Positions 55,579 through 64,000 of a DNA stretch of 64,000 bases are shown here, piece after piece. The position numbers were made by a program, and so were the translations under genes. The DNA comes from Endozoicomonas sp965208385 (GTDB lineage Bacteria; Pseudomonadota; Gammaproteobacteria; Pseudomonadales; Endozoicomonadaceae), in the NCBI GenBank assembly GCA_965208385.1, contig CBDBOO010000122.1:33684-97683 (forward strand), in the 5' to 3' direction. Numbering within the stretch: position 1 is the first letter of the stretch; the number at the start of each line of letters is the position of its first letter. A model generated the notes under the pieces. The model made no database searches, had not been told where the DNA came from, and saw nothing but the letters and a program-made list of their open reading frames with translations.

Positions 55579-56177
55579 TAATACCATTTCCGAATTTTAA
55601 CTATGCTATTACGCTGCCTTTCAGGCTCAGATCCTGCGTTGAAATTCCTCGTCATAGCATCACTCTGACTCGTTACTCCGCCTTGTCTCTGATCCTGAAA
55701 AGCCATGCACATAACGTATATTAGAGAGCTGTAATGATTTAATTCCTATACTGACTCGCAGGGCGGATAATTCGAACTACACTTCGGTGCTTTATGCTGT
55801 TCATATCATTAGCCGTAATGGGGTTTCGACGTTTTATTTATTATTTTTGGGAAAATACTGATTGGCGTAGAAAATAACGTTACTAATATAGGCTGTCATG
55901 ACGAAACTAATGTTCTGTTATGGTGTCTTAAAGATGGTATAGCAACCCGAACATAATCTGACTGAGATTACAGACCTGATGGATTTCGCCGACTATTCAT
56001 TTTAAGTTGGACTCTGTCAGGTTCGAATATACACAGGGTAATTGGAGGTGTTGGCTGGTGGCAAGGTAGTGCAGGAAACAGCCTGATATCTGCAAGTACA
56101 AAGGGTATAGAACGTAAAGCCGGCCTTCGATGTTAATAAGGCAAAGGGTCCGGATAAAATATCATTGAGGGCAAAAC
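55579..56177. other. 599-bp gene-free region between xerD and dsbC
   Basis: No ORF of note. It starts with one member of a 36-bp repeat pair (55583-55618). The rest is unremarkable and should contain the dsbC promoter. Confidence 0.5.
55583..55618 (+). repeat. 36-bp dispersed repeat, copy A
   Basis: Begins ACCATTTCCGAATTTTAAC and ends GCTATTACGCTGCC. It matches the reverse complement of 60090-60125 at about 30 of 36 positions. It begins 5 bp after the xerD stop. Confidence 0.6.
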
Positions 56178-56960
56178 ATGCGACAAATCGCAACACTTAT
56201 CCTGACCATGCTAATGACTGTTCAAATAGCAGTGGCAGCGCCTGTAGCTACGGCGTTTGAAAATATTAAAAAAGCCATAGAAACCGAGCTGAAAACGCTT
56301 GATGCCAACATTCCTATAGAGAATATTGAAATAACCCCTATGAAAGAGGTCTATATGGTCACTTTGAAAGGTGGTCAAACTCTCTATACCAGTGCAGATG
56401 GCAAGCATATTATACGGGGTGATATGCTTGAACTTGATAATGGTAAAGTCACCAATCTCACCGAATCCATTCGCAGTAAACAGGCTGCTGATGTGTTAAG
56501 TAAGCTTGATCCCAAAAATATGATCGTTTTTTCTCCCAAAGAGAAAGTCAAGGGAGTAGTTTATGCCTTCACTGACGTTGATTGCGGCTATTGTCGAAAG
56601 CTTCATCAGGAGGTTTCTGAGCTGAATCAGCTTGGAATAGAACTCAGGTATCTGGCTTTTCCGAGAGGCGGTCAGCAGTCACCTGTATTTGATAAAATGG
56701 TCAATGCCTGGTGTTCAACTGATCGCAAGCAGGCACTGACCGACCTGAAAAATGGAAAACAAGTTACAGACAGCAAGGACGCTGACAAGGCTGCCTGCGT
56801 TGCGCTTATTGAAGAGCAATATCAAGTGGGTATTAAATTGGGCGTGAATGGTACGCCTGCCTTATTCCTTGAGAATGGTCAGTCGATCCCAGGCTATCGC
56901 TCTGCCAGTGATATTGGAGCTATTTTGGGAATCGGTAAGAAGCCTGTCGGTCATCCGTAA
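56178..56960 (+). CDS. dsbC: Thiol:disulfide interchange protein DsbC
   Basis: 260 residues. Signal peptide 1-20 (LILTMLMTVQIAVAAP), N-terminal dimerisation domain (about 25-85), linker helix and thioredoxin domain with the CGYC active site (residues 136-139) and cis-Pro in NGTPALFL. A second cysteine pair (WCSTDRK...AACVAL) is structural. Periplasmic disulfide isomerase. Located between xerD and hom as in pseudomonads. High confidence. Confidence 0.95.
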   Translation: MRQIATLILTMLMTVQIAVAAPVATAFENIKKAIETELKTLDANIPIENIEITPMKEVYMVTLKGGQTLYTSADGKHIIRGDMLELDNGKVTNLTESIRSKQAADVLSKLDPKNMIVFSPKEKVKGVVYAFTDVDCGYCRKLHQEVSELNQLGIELRYLAFPRGGQQSPVFDKMVNAWCSTDRKQALTDLKNGKQVTDSKDADKAACVALIEEQYQVGIKLGVNGTPALFLENGQSIPGYRSASDIGAILGIGKKPVGHP

Positions 56961-57231
56961 TTCCCGGTTGATAACCAGAAGTGAGGGTCGTCTCTCATTT
57001 CTGGTTACAAGTCTTGATGCTCTGGTCCCCTCGCCAACTGTGCCGCTCATCTAATGTGCTGATCAAAGTTATTCCTTTTGTCATATTTCTTATAACCAAA
57101 ACAGCACCAATGGCGCGTACCTTCTGTCGCACTTCCACTGAAATTAAAGCTATAATCCCACACCATTACCATCAACGTTGATGAAAGCAGAAAAATACGA
57201 AAGCATTGAATTATGTGAGTGGGGTAATAGT

Positions 57232-58536
57232 TTGAAACCGGTCAAAATAGGTATATGTGGACTGGGAACTGTTGGAGGAGGCACCTTTAACGTGCTTCAA
57301 CGCAATTCCGACAGTATTTCTGCCCGTGCTGGACGTGAAATAGTTATACAGCAAGTAGGAGCTCGCAGAAAAAACCCGGACTGTGATACCGGTGATGTAT
57401 CTGTAACATCCGATGTTTTTGAAGTCGCTCGCAACCCTGAAATTGACATTCTTGTTGAAACTATCGGGGGGTACGAAACAGCAAAGAAGTTGATTCTCAC
57501 CGCCATCGAACATGGCAAGCATGTGGTCACAGCAAACAAAGCCCTGATTGCCGAGCATGGTAATGAAATTTTTCTGGCTGCCCGAAAAAACAATGTCACT
57601 GTTGCCTATGAAGCCGCCATTGCCGGTGGTATCCCTATCATTAAATGCCTTCGTGAAGGTCTTGCTGGTAATCAGATTCACTGGCTGGCAGGTATTATCA
57701 ATGGCACGGGTAACTACATTCTCACCGAGATGGGAGATCATGGTCGCTCATTCGATGATGTTCTTAAGGAGGCGCAAAATCTGGGCTATGCAGAATCAGA
57801 CCCGACTTTTGACGTTGAAGGAATAGATGCCTGTCACAAGCTGACTATCATGGCCTCGATAGCCTTTGGTATTCCCCTGCAATTCAACAAAGCGTATACC
57901 GAAGGCATCAGTAAGGTAACCCCCATTGATATAGACTATGCCGCGTCTATGGGATTCAGAATCAAGCATCTTGGCATTGCCAAGCGGACCGAAAAAGGGG
58001 TTGAGCTTCGCGTTCATCCAACATTAATACCATCCCGAAACCCTCTGGCAAATATCGATGGAGTACTTAACTCTATTGTTGTGCATGGCGATGCTGTGGG
58101 TCAGACAATGCACAGTGGTCCCGGCGCAGGTGCTGAGCCCACTGCCTCCTCCGTTATAGCCGACATTGTTGATATCACCCGGGCAATAAACGCTCCCGAT
58201 GTCGCTGTCAACTCACTGGGGTTCGGTCTGGAGCATTTGAGTAAGTCACTGTCTGTCTTACCTGTCGAAGACACTGTCTGCAGTTATTACCTGCGAATTC
58301 ATGCAGAGAACCATCCGGGTGTTATGAATGCCGTTACCAGTATTCTCAGTGAGCGCGGTATTAATATTGACGCGATTACCCAGAAAGCTGTCAGGGAAAA
58401 CAATACCTATGCTGATATTGTGATACTTACCCACGATATCAAAGAAGCCGTCATGAACGAAGCAATTCAACAGATTGCTGAATTGCCTGATATTGAATCG
58501 CCGATTATCCGCATCCGCGTTGAAACCATGTACTAG
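57232..58536 (+). CDS. hom: Homoserine dehydrogenase
   Basis: 434 residues from TTG 57232 (M/LKPVKIGICGLGTVGGGTFN), the position where pseudomonad Hom proteins begin; GAGTGGGG lies 7 bases before it. The frame is open further to TTG 57178/ATG 57181, adding 17-18 residues with no family match. NAD(P)-binding GICGLGTVGGG, the substrate region AGIINGTGNYILTEM and YAESDPTFDVEGIDACHK, and a C-terminal ACT domain (about 350-430) for threonine feedback. Makes homoserine for threonine and methionine. Upstream of thrC by 128 bp. Confidence 0.95.
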   Translation: MKPVKIGICGLGTVGGGTFNVLQRNSDSISARAGREIVIQQVGARRKNPDCDTGDVSVTSDVFEVARNPEIDILVETIGGYETAKKLILTAIEHGKHVVTANKALIAEHGNEIFLAARKNNVTVAYEAAIAGGIPIIKCLREGLAGNQIHWLAGIINGTGNYILTEMGDHGRSFDDVLKEAQNLGYAESDPTFDVEGIDACHKLTIMASIAFGIPLQFNKAYTEGISKVTPIDIDYAASMGFRIKHLGIAKRTEKGVELRVHPTLIPSRNPLANIDGVLNSIVVHGDAVGQTMHSGPGAGAEPTASSVIADIVDITRAINAPDVAVNSLGFGLEHLSKSLSVLPVEDTVCSYYLRIHAENHPGVMNAVTSILSERGINIDAITQKAVRENNTYADIVILTHDIKEAVMNEAIQQIAELPDIESPIIRIRVETMY

Positions 58537-58664
58537 GAGCCTGAGTTGGTTCCCGGGATCTCTGACGAGAATATCTGACAATATGACGGATCAACCTGTT
58601 GTAACGATTGGCAATTTTCAGACCAATGTTTCAGGTTAATCATACAATCCGGACGGAGTTTACA

Positions 58665-60053
58665 GTGAAATACATCAGTACCCGCGGGCAGGGAAAATCA
58701 AAAGACTTTCAGGAGGCTCTTCTTGCTGGTCTCGCTGACGATGGGGGGCTTTATGTGCCGGAGAGCTTGCCGCAATTCAGCCCTGATAAGATTCGTTCTC
58801 TAAGAGGGCTGCCTTATAATGAGCTGGCCTTTGAAATTATCAAGCCGTTTGTTGGCGGTACGATTGATGACAAAATACTCAGACAGTTAATTAATGACAG
58901 CTATGATACTTTTGATCATGCCGCCGTCGCACCAATGCAACAGCTTGATCACAATCAGTGGGTTATGGAGCTATTTCATGGCCCGACACTGGCTTTCAAA
59001 GATTTTGCCCTGCAACTTTTGGGGCGCCTTCTGAACCATGTTCTGACTGAAAGAAATGAGCGTGCGGTTGTTCTTGGTGCAACCTCCGGTGACACGGGGT
59101 CGGCGGCTATTGAAGGGTGTCGTCACAGCGATCATCTGGAAATATTTATTTTACATCCTTATCAGCGCGTTTCTGAAGTACAGCGCCGACAGATGACCAG
59201 TATTCTTGACAATAATGTTCACAATATAGCTATTCAAGGCAACTTTGATGATTGTCAGGATATGGTGAAACAGTGCTTTTCTGATCAATCCTTTCTGCCT
59301 GAAAACACACGGCTGGTCGCTGTAAACTCCATTAACTGGGCCCGGATAATGGCTCAGGTTGTTTATTATTTTTATGCAGGATTATCGCTGGGCTCCCCGG
59401 ACAGAGAAATATCATTTTCTGTACCTACAGGTAACTTTGGCGATATTTTTGCAGGCTACATCGCGAAAGGCATGGGATTACCCGTGCACAAGCTGATTGT
59501 TGCCACAAACAAGAATGATATTCTGCACCGTTTTTTCCAGAATAATGATTATAGTCGGGACACTCTGCACCACACGCTGTCTCCCAGTATGGATATTATG
59601 GTTTCCAGTAATTTTGAACGATTACTTTTCGATTTATGTGAAAGAGACAGCGACGCCATCAATGAACTCATGAGCCAGTTCAATGAACAGCACCGTATAA
59701 AACTCAATGACAAGCAATGGAGCAGGGTCGGGAAATTATTTGATAGTTATCGCTCCGATGATGAGCAAACTCTGGCCACCATAAAGACACTCCATGCTGC
59801 AACGGATTATCTGGCTGATCCACATACGGCTTCAGCTATAGCTGCGACCCACAGGCTTCAACATCCAGCGGATATTCCTGTTGTTATTCTGGCAACGGCT
59901 CACCCTGTTAAATTTCCAGAAGCAATAACAAAGTCAGGTCTGGATGCGCCGAAACTGCCCCATCATATGTGTGATCTACTGGAGCGAGAAGAAAAGTATG
60001 ATATTTTGCCAAATGAGATCGAAGCATTAAAACGCTATGTTCTTGAGAATTAG
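58665..60053 (+). CDS. thrC: Threonine synthase
   Basis: 462 residues from GTG 58665 (MKYISTRGQGKSKDFQEALL), with GGAG eight bases upstream; the frame reaches ATG-like starts at 58608 but the extra 19 residues do not match the family. PLP lysine in PTLAFKDFALQLLG (about 112), phosphate-binding GATSGDTGSAAI, and SINWARIMAQVVYYF. It converts O-phosphohomoserine to threonine. It is the long (ThrC type I, yeast-like) form. Follows hom on the same strand. Confidence 0.95.
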   Translation: MKYISTRGQGKSKDFQEALLAGLADDGGLYVPESLPQFSPDKIRSLRGLPYNELAFEIIKPFVGGTIDDKILRQLINDSYDTFDHAAVAPMQQLDHNQWVMELFHGPTLAFKDFALQLLGRLLNHVLTERNERAVVLGATSGDTGSAAIEGCRHSDHLEIFILHPYQRVSEVQRRQMTSILDNNVHNIAIQGNFDDCQDMVKQCFSDQSFLPENTRLVAVNSINWARIMAQVVYYFYAGLSLGSPDREISFSVPTGNFGDIFAGYIAKGMGLPVHKLIVATNKNDILHRFFQNNDYSRDTLHHTLSPSMDIMVSSNFERLLFDLCERDSDAINELMSQFNEQHRIKLNDKQWSRVGKLFDSYRSDDEQTLATIKTLHAATDYLADPHTASAIAATHRLQHPADIPVVILATAHPVKFPEAITKSGLDAPKLPHHMCDLLEREEKYDILPNEIEALKRYVLEN

Positions 60054-60089
60054 CTGAGGGTGCAGGTGATCGTAAAACCTCAAGAATCT

Positions 60090-60125
60090 GGCAGCGCGAT
60101 AGCATAATTAGAATTCGGTAATGGT
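60090..60125 (-). repeat. 36-bp dispersed repeat, copy B
   Basis: Inverted counterpart of 55583-55618 (on the minus strand ACCATTACCGAATTCTAATT and onward to GCGCTGCC). It begins 37 bp after the thrC stop. The two copies flank dsbC-hom-thrC as inverted repeats. Confidence 0.6.
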
Positions 60126-60201
60126 GTAAGGAGATGGATGGTTGCTTTACGATGTTTTGGCGAGAGAGTTTTTTATCTTTTAATACCCTGAAAATGTAAA
60201 G

Positions 60202-60244
60202 TCACGACTCTGGTTGCACAGCGGCAGTAGAATCAGAGTCGTGA
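60202..60244. terminator. Hairpin between convergent thrC and acyltransferase genes
   Basis: 11-bp perfect stem TCACGACTCTG / CAGAGTCGTGA with a 21-nt loop. Weak T-runs on both sides, so only a possible terminator. Confidence 0.4.
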
Positions 60245-60282
60245 TGATGGGCTGGGCGAACCAGACCAGACTTTCAGATATT

Positions 60283-61449
60283 TCAGTTCATTCCCTGATA
60301 CTGATTGATGACCGGATTAGCGTACATTCTCAGAAACCAGTGTCGATGTTCCGGTTTACATTGTTCCAGGTGTCGAGTGAATTCCTGTCGTTTGTGTTCC
60401 AGGTCAGAATTTGGAAAGAGTGTTTTTAATGGGGGTACTTTAAGCCCTGGAAATTCTTGCAAAAGCTCACTGCTTATAGCTTCCCAGGCAAACAGGTTGG
60501 CGGGTTGCAATCTGTAATATGCGTGTATCTGACGATCAACTTCAGTGGTCACATCCAGTGCGGTGTTAAAGTCACCATTCAGGGGTTTGCCGAAGGCTAT
60601 ATGGACATGACCTTTATAGCCTTCAATGCCTTTAACAATACTCTGCATGTCTTCGTCTTCATCCTTGATGTATTCACCGTGATTTTCACGAAGCTGGAGT
60701 TCCTGCGCCTTGAGGCGATCACAGGGATCAAATTCATAGGAGATGGACACAGGTACGATATTGAGTGATTTAATATCATCCGAGAAGCTTATATCTTTAC
60801 CTTTTCGCCCCATGTGAATCATCTTGATAATAGCCGTATCGGTCATGTCGTTTCCATCTTTCGCGCGCCCTTCGCTCTGGGCTATCCATACGGAATGTCC
60901 AGTGTGAATACTATGATGAATATAGGCGGAGAGGGCCTTGAATGACTCCAGTTTTTCCCGTCGTCCGGTGACAGAACGTTTTACCAGAAAGCTTTTGTTA
61001 AGCCTCATCAGATCGTTTACAAAGGGTCGTTTAATCAGGTTATCCCCGATGGCAATCCGGGCCGTTTCCATTTTTTGATGATGCAAGGCATAGTTGACTA
61101 GGGCGGGATCGAGAACAATATCCCTGTGATTGGAGAGAAACAGGTAAGGTGAATTTTCCTCAAGGTTCTCGATGCCTGAATAGGTCACTTTTGATGTGGT
61201 TGTCCTGATGGTTCTGGTTATCAGGGGTTCGATAACTTCCTGCAGGCTCCTGATGTCATTTATTGATTTAAGTTGTTTCCTTAAAACAAATGAAGTCAGC
61301 CAGTTCATAATGGCAGGAAAGGACTTTGCCAGGCGTGGGTATTGATATCTGGCCACTACGTGCAGCAGATTCCTGTCTTTCAGAATTCGATCCAGTGTCG
61401 GACGCACTTCATGATCATGGTAGGGTCTAATATCTTCGAATTGTTCCAT
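60283..61449 (-). CDS. Acyltransferase-domain protein (glycerol-phosphate acyltransferase-like)
   Basis: 388 residues. PlsC/PlsB-type core: SNHRDIVLDPALVNYALHH (H-R-D-x-x-x-D, block I), SFLVKRSVTGRREK (block II), WIAQSEGRAKDGND (block III, E-G-R instead of E-G-T-R) and IVPVSISYEFDPCD (block IV). No long membrane spans except a possible N-terminal one (PAIMNWLTSFVL). It resembles the larger 1-acylglycerol-3-phosphate acyltransferase family of marine gammaproteobacteria. The acyl acceptor is not predictable. Monocistronic and convergent with thrC. Confidence 0.85.
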   Translation of the reverse strand: MEQFEDIRPYHDHEVRPTLDRILKDRNLLHVVARYQYPRLAKSFPAIMNWLTSFVLRKQLKSINDIRSLQEVIEPLITRTIRTTTSKVTYSGIENLEENSPYLFLSNHRDIVLDPALVNYALHHQKMETARIAIGDNLIKRPFVNDLMRLNKSFLVKRSVTGRREKLESFKALSAYIHHSIHTGHSVWIAQSEGRAKDGNDMTDTAIIKMIHMGRKGKDISFSDDIKSLNIVPVSISYEFDPCDRLKAQELQLRENHGEYIKDEDEDMQSIVKGIEGYKGHVHIAFGKPLNGDFNTALDVTTEVDRQIHAYYRLQPANLFAWEAISSELLQEFPGLKVPPLKTLFPNSDLEHKRQEFTRHLEQCKPEHRHWFLRMYANPVINQYQGMN

Positions 61450-61621
61450 CAGTGCCAGTCATTCTGTATCGAGCAAACCGCAGTATTATAACCAGCGATT
61501 GAGTTTGGGTCTGTATCTACACTGTCGCACATTGTAACTGAAATAAAGGGTATAATGGCTGAAAGTTTACTCAGATGCCTGATGCATAGAATGAAGCAAT
61601 TGATAATTGCCGAGGATTAAG

Positions 61622-62218
61622 ATGTTAAACACTATGACAAGCCAAATAAAAGTAGTCTTTTTTCTGTTACTGCTACCCACCCTGTCAACGGCTGATACCA
61701 TCGAACAACTGACCGCTCGTGCCAAAAACGGCGATCAGCAGGCACAGCTGGAATTGGGTGTTACATTACTGCAAGAAAAACAGTTGCAAGAAAAACAGTT
61801 GCAAGAAACAAACGGCAAAACATCATCAGCCACTGCTCTGTCTTATCTCGAACCTCTGGCGATGAAAGGTAATCAGGAAGCGCAGATCTGGTTAGGGCGT
61901 GCTTATCGCGATGCTCTGGCGGGTGTCAATAAAGACAGCAAGCTGGCTTTTACCTATTTTGAAAAGGCAGCAGGAAGTGATGGTAAAAATCCGGAAGCCC
62001 AATATGAGCTGGCAACTGCCTATTACGCTGGGGATGGTACGGATCGTAATTTGATTGCTGCCTATATGTGGGTATCATTAAGCCTTGGCAAAGGTTCAGT
62101 GAAAGACAATGAAGCAAGACAGCTGCAGGAAATATTGACGGAAAACCTGAATGCAGAGCAATTGGATAAAGCTAAATTACTGGTTAAACAACTCGAAACG
62201 CTGTACATCAAATCATGA
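61622..62218 (+). CDS. Sel1-repeat (TPR-like) periplasmic protein
   Basis: 198 residues from ATG 61622, with GAGGA 6 bases upstream; a TTG at 61607 adds five residues. Signal peptide VVFFLLLLPTLSTADT. Sel1-like repeats: AKNGDQQAQLELGVTLL, AMKGNQEAQIWLGRAYRDA and NPEAQYELATAYYAGDGTDRNLIAAYMWVSLSL. Between the first two the unit QLQEK is tandemly repeated (EKQLQEKQLQET), the product of a 15-bp DNA duplication. Sel1 proteins scaffold complexes; the partner is unknown. It overlaps the next gene by 4 bp. Confidence 0.85.
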   Translation: MLNTMTSQIKVVFFLLLLPTLSTADTIEQLTARAKNGDQQAQLELGVTLLQEKQLQEKQLQETNGKTSSATALSYLEPLAMKGNQEAQIWLGRAYRDALAGVNKDSKLAFTYFEKAAGSDGKNPEAQYELATAYYAGDGTDRNLIAAYMWVSLSLGKGSVKDNEARQLQEILTENLNAEQLDKAKLLVKQLETLYIKS

Positions 62219-62454
62219 TTAAAGTTTACAGTCCAGAGCATTTGATTGAAGCTCAGTGTCTTAAGGATATGCTGGAGACTCGACGAATTTACTGCCATAT
62301 CGCAGGTGCAGCTCTGGCGGGTGCTATTGGCGAATTGCCAGCCATTGGGTTGCTGGGGCTGTATGTTAATGACGACGATGCAGGACTGGCAAAAGAGTTG
62401 ATTGACGAATATCTACAGGCAGATCCGGTTCTTGAGCTGGATGTACCGCTTTAA
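62215..62454 (+). CDS. DUF2007 family small protein
   Basis: 79 residues (MIKVYSPEHLIEAQCLKDMLETRRIYCHIAG), with the DUF2007 core ending in LYVNDDDAGLAKELIDEYL. The fold is a ferredoxin-like sandwich related to PII-type signalling proteins; function unknown. ATGA overlap with the Sel1 gene indicates an operon. Confidence 0.85.
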   Translation: MIKVYSPEHLIEAQCLKDMLETRRIYCHIAGAALAGAIGELPAIGLLGLYVNDDDAGLAKELIDEYLQADPVLELDVPL

Positions 62455-62591
62455 TCAGATGTACTGTTATAACCGGATGCACTGTTTTTAGAGCCCACTT
62501 TGGCTGTTGATCAAAAATTCCTGCAAAAATTGAACCTTGTTTAATTACTGAGGGTTCAATTCCCGGAGCCCTGCTTCGGGGCGTTCATTAC

Positions 62592-63572
62592 TCAAAGTAA
62601 ATTATTTTCCTTGAAATAGCGTTTGGCACCTTCATGTAATGGAATGTTCAAGTTATCGGCGATCATTTCAGATGGCTGCAGCTTTTTCAGAGCGCGATGC
62701 ATTTTTTTAAGTTTAGGAAGGTTCTCAAAAATAGTTCTGGTTATATGGTATATCACATCATCATCAACATTAGCCGATGTTACCAGTGAGGCTGTCACGC
62801 CAAAGCTGTTGATATCCTTCGGGTTACCTCTATACATACCACCCGGTATAGAGATGAGCCGATAATAAAAATTGTTTTTGATCATTTGCGCTATTTTGTC
62901 ACCGGATATAGTGACCAGAGTTGTCTCACAAGAAGTAGTGGCATGTTTGAAAGCGCCTGAAGGATGCCCAACAATATACACGAAAGCATCAATTTTGTTA
63001 TCACACAGGGCTCGGGCTTGTTCGGCGGATTTTAATTCGGTGGTTTGGGAGAAATTATCTTTAGTCCAGCCATATTCACTCATGAGCTGTTCCATGGTAC
63101 TACGCTGACCAGAACCGGGATTGCCTATATTGACTCTTTTTCCTTCGAGTTGCTGAAAGTTTTCTATCTTGGCATCTTTCCTTGCGAGTACGGTAAAAGC
63201 TTCAGGGTAGAGAGACAATATTGACCGAAGCTGTTTGTCTGGTCCCTGCTGTTTGAAGGAGCTTGTTCCATTGTAGGCATGCACCTGCCAGTCTGACTGG
63301 ACAATTCCCAAAGGTAATGTTCCCGAGCGAATGTTGTTTAGGTTGTAGACTGATCCCTGGGTGCTTTCGGCATAACATCGGATGCCATGCAGAGCGGTTT
63401 CCTTATTTAACAGCTTGCAAATGGCTGCCCCCGTTGGATAGTAAACTCCGGTCATACCACCGGTTCCAATAGTAATAAATTGGTTCTTTGGGGGGGGAGT
63501 GGAACCATAAGCGGCATTAAGTGAGCAAAAAAACAGGAACAGAATTGAATTTAACTTCCAGAATGTTGTCAT
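62592..63572 (-). CDS. TAXI-family TRAP transporter solute-binding protein
   Basis: 326 residues. Signal peptide (1-24), then FITIGTGGMTGVYYPTGAAIC, the TAXI signature, and the RSGTLPLGIVQSDWQVHAYNG and RVNIGNPGSGQRSTMEQLM segments. It binds a small anion in the periplasm and passes it to a fused TRAP permease; no permease gene is adjacent, so it is an orphan subunit. Related TAXI proteins bind glutamate or 2-oxoglutarate. Transcribed alone. Confidence 0.9.
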   Translation of the reverse strand: MTTFWKLNSILFLFFCSLNAAYGSTPPPKNQFITIGTGGMTGVYYPTGAAICKLLNKETALHGIRCYAESTQGSVYNLNNIRSGTLPLGIVQSDWQVHAYNGTSSFKQQGPDKQLRSILSLYPEAFTVLARKDAKIENFQQLEGKRVNIGNPGSGQRSTMEQLMSEYGWTKDNFSQTTELKSAEQARALCDNKIDAFVYIVGHPSGAFKHATTSCETTLVTISGDKIAQMIKNNFYYRLISIPGGMYRGNPKDINSFGVTASLVTSANVDDDVIYHITRTIFENLPKLKKMHRALKKLQPSEMIADNLNIPLHEGAKRYFKENNLL

Positions 63573-63945
63573 AGTGAATTTCCGTTATTAGATAAAAACT
63601 GCTCTTACTTTATGAAAACTAACAATATTAAATTATTGCCTCAAAAAGTTTTACAGAGTGATTTTTAGTATCCATACCGAAAGATCACAAACTGAATATA
63701 TATTAACAGTCTGTCAGTCTGGTTGTCTTACTTTGATTTCAGTATTGCTAATAATTTTTATGAGCTAAGTAGTGGAGCGGTTGTTTTACGCTATTTTAGC
63801 GTGAGTCAATTTTCATTCTTCAATGCCTTTAGGCACAAAGTCATAACAGTTGGTTCATAGCAAACTATGTAACCAGAGTTATGACGAAGCAAAGATGGAA
63901 AATTCACGGACAAAAATAAGTGAAAGTCATTGTTCGCCTACATAC
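63573..63945. other. Gene-free region with an imperfect palindrome
   Basis: AT-rich. 63799-63925 forms an imperfect hairpin: GTCATAAC (near 63840) with GTTATGAC (near 63877), and GGTTCATAG with CTATGTAACC inside it; outer GTCAATTTTCAT resembles the complement of GATGGAAAATTCAC. No coding content. It abuts the IS element at 63946. Confidence 0.5.
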
Positions 63946-64000
63946 CAATACTTCGGACACTTTTTATAAAAAGGTATGCCATGAGGAAAAACAGCGATAA
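63946..64000 (+). mobile_element. IS4-type insertion sequence, copy 2 (truncated by the window edge)
   Basis: The 55 nt from CAATACTTCGGACACTTTTT to the window end are identical to the reverse complement of the right end of the 32985-34303 element. It is therefore the transposase-upstream end of a second copy in opposite orientation; the transposase itself lies beyond the window. Confidence 0.9.

Noticed and set aside
57060..57230. Threonine attenuator leader before hom
   Set aside because: No run of Thr/Ile codons with terminator and antiterminator hairpins could be made out.
58535..58560. A second copy of the 6657-6823 palindrome after hom (GGAGCCTGA)
   Set aside because: Only about ten bases agree and no second arm follows.

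Overview
The window looks like a chromosome segment of a marine, host-associated gammaproteobacterium. An Endozoicomonas-like member of the Oceanospirillales fits best: base composition is mid-40s GC by eye, housekeeping order is pseudomonad-like (rpsP-rimM-trmD-rplS, xerD, dsbC, hom, thrC; ffh beside ypjD and a CorC-type gene), and a type III secretion locus, a type IV pilus minor-pilin operon and many insertion sequences are present. The genus is inference; no rRNA is in view.

1-6.9 kb is a type III secretion (T3S) island. A minus-strand operon in the order sctD-sctE-sctF-sctG (the Yersinia yscDEFG and Chlamydia cdsDEFG order) converges on a plus-strand pair: a CesT-like chaperone gene and an 1150-residue protein joining a GT4 glycosyltransferase to a LanM-type (DUF4135) dehydratase/kinase domain without a LanC cyclase. 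This putative chaperone-effector pair is the most novel item here.

7-23 kb is metabolic: fadD, a DJ-1 protein, a patatin, seven tandem initiator tRNA genes behind a consensus promoter, then the acetate-switch cluster (acs, a DnaQ-like exonuclease, a CBS/DUF294 nucleotidyltransferase, the SSS-family sensor kinase CrbS and its regulator CrbR), an acyltransferase and dinB. 23-29.4 kb is the fimT-pilV-pilW-pilX-pilY1-pilE operon.

29.4-52 kb is mosaic. Intact genes (DUF2721, pqiA-like, recJ, rlmF, an S9 peptidase, two Nudix genes, a CorC-type gene, ypjD, ffh) are interspersed with pseudogenes (a glycerophosphodiesterase tail, a twice-frameshifted nucleotidyltransferase, a nonsense-broken ORF) and insertion sequences. 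The clearest structure is a three-level nest, IS4-type inside ISKra4-like inside ISAs1-type, each level with its own perfect target-site duplication (5, 9 and 10 bp).

52-63.6 kb returns to conserved genes: the rpsP operon with a good sigma70 promoter and terminator, xerD, dsbC, hom, thrC, an acyltransferase, a Sel1-repeat protein, a DUF2007 protein and a TAXI-type binding protein. The right edge enters a second copy of the IS4-type element seen at 33-34 kb. Short dispersed palindromes and small in-gene tandem duplications occur throughout and suggest a genome shaped by repeats and slippage.
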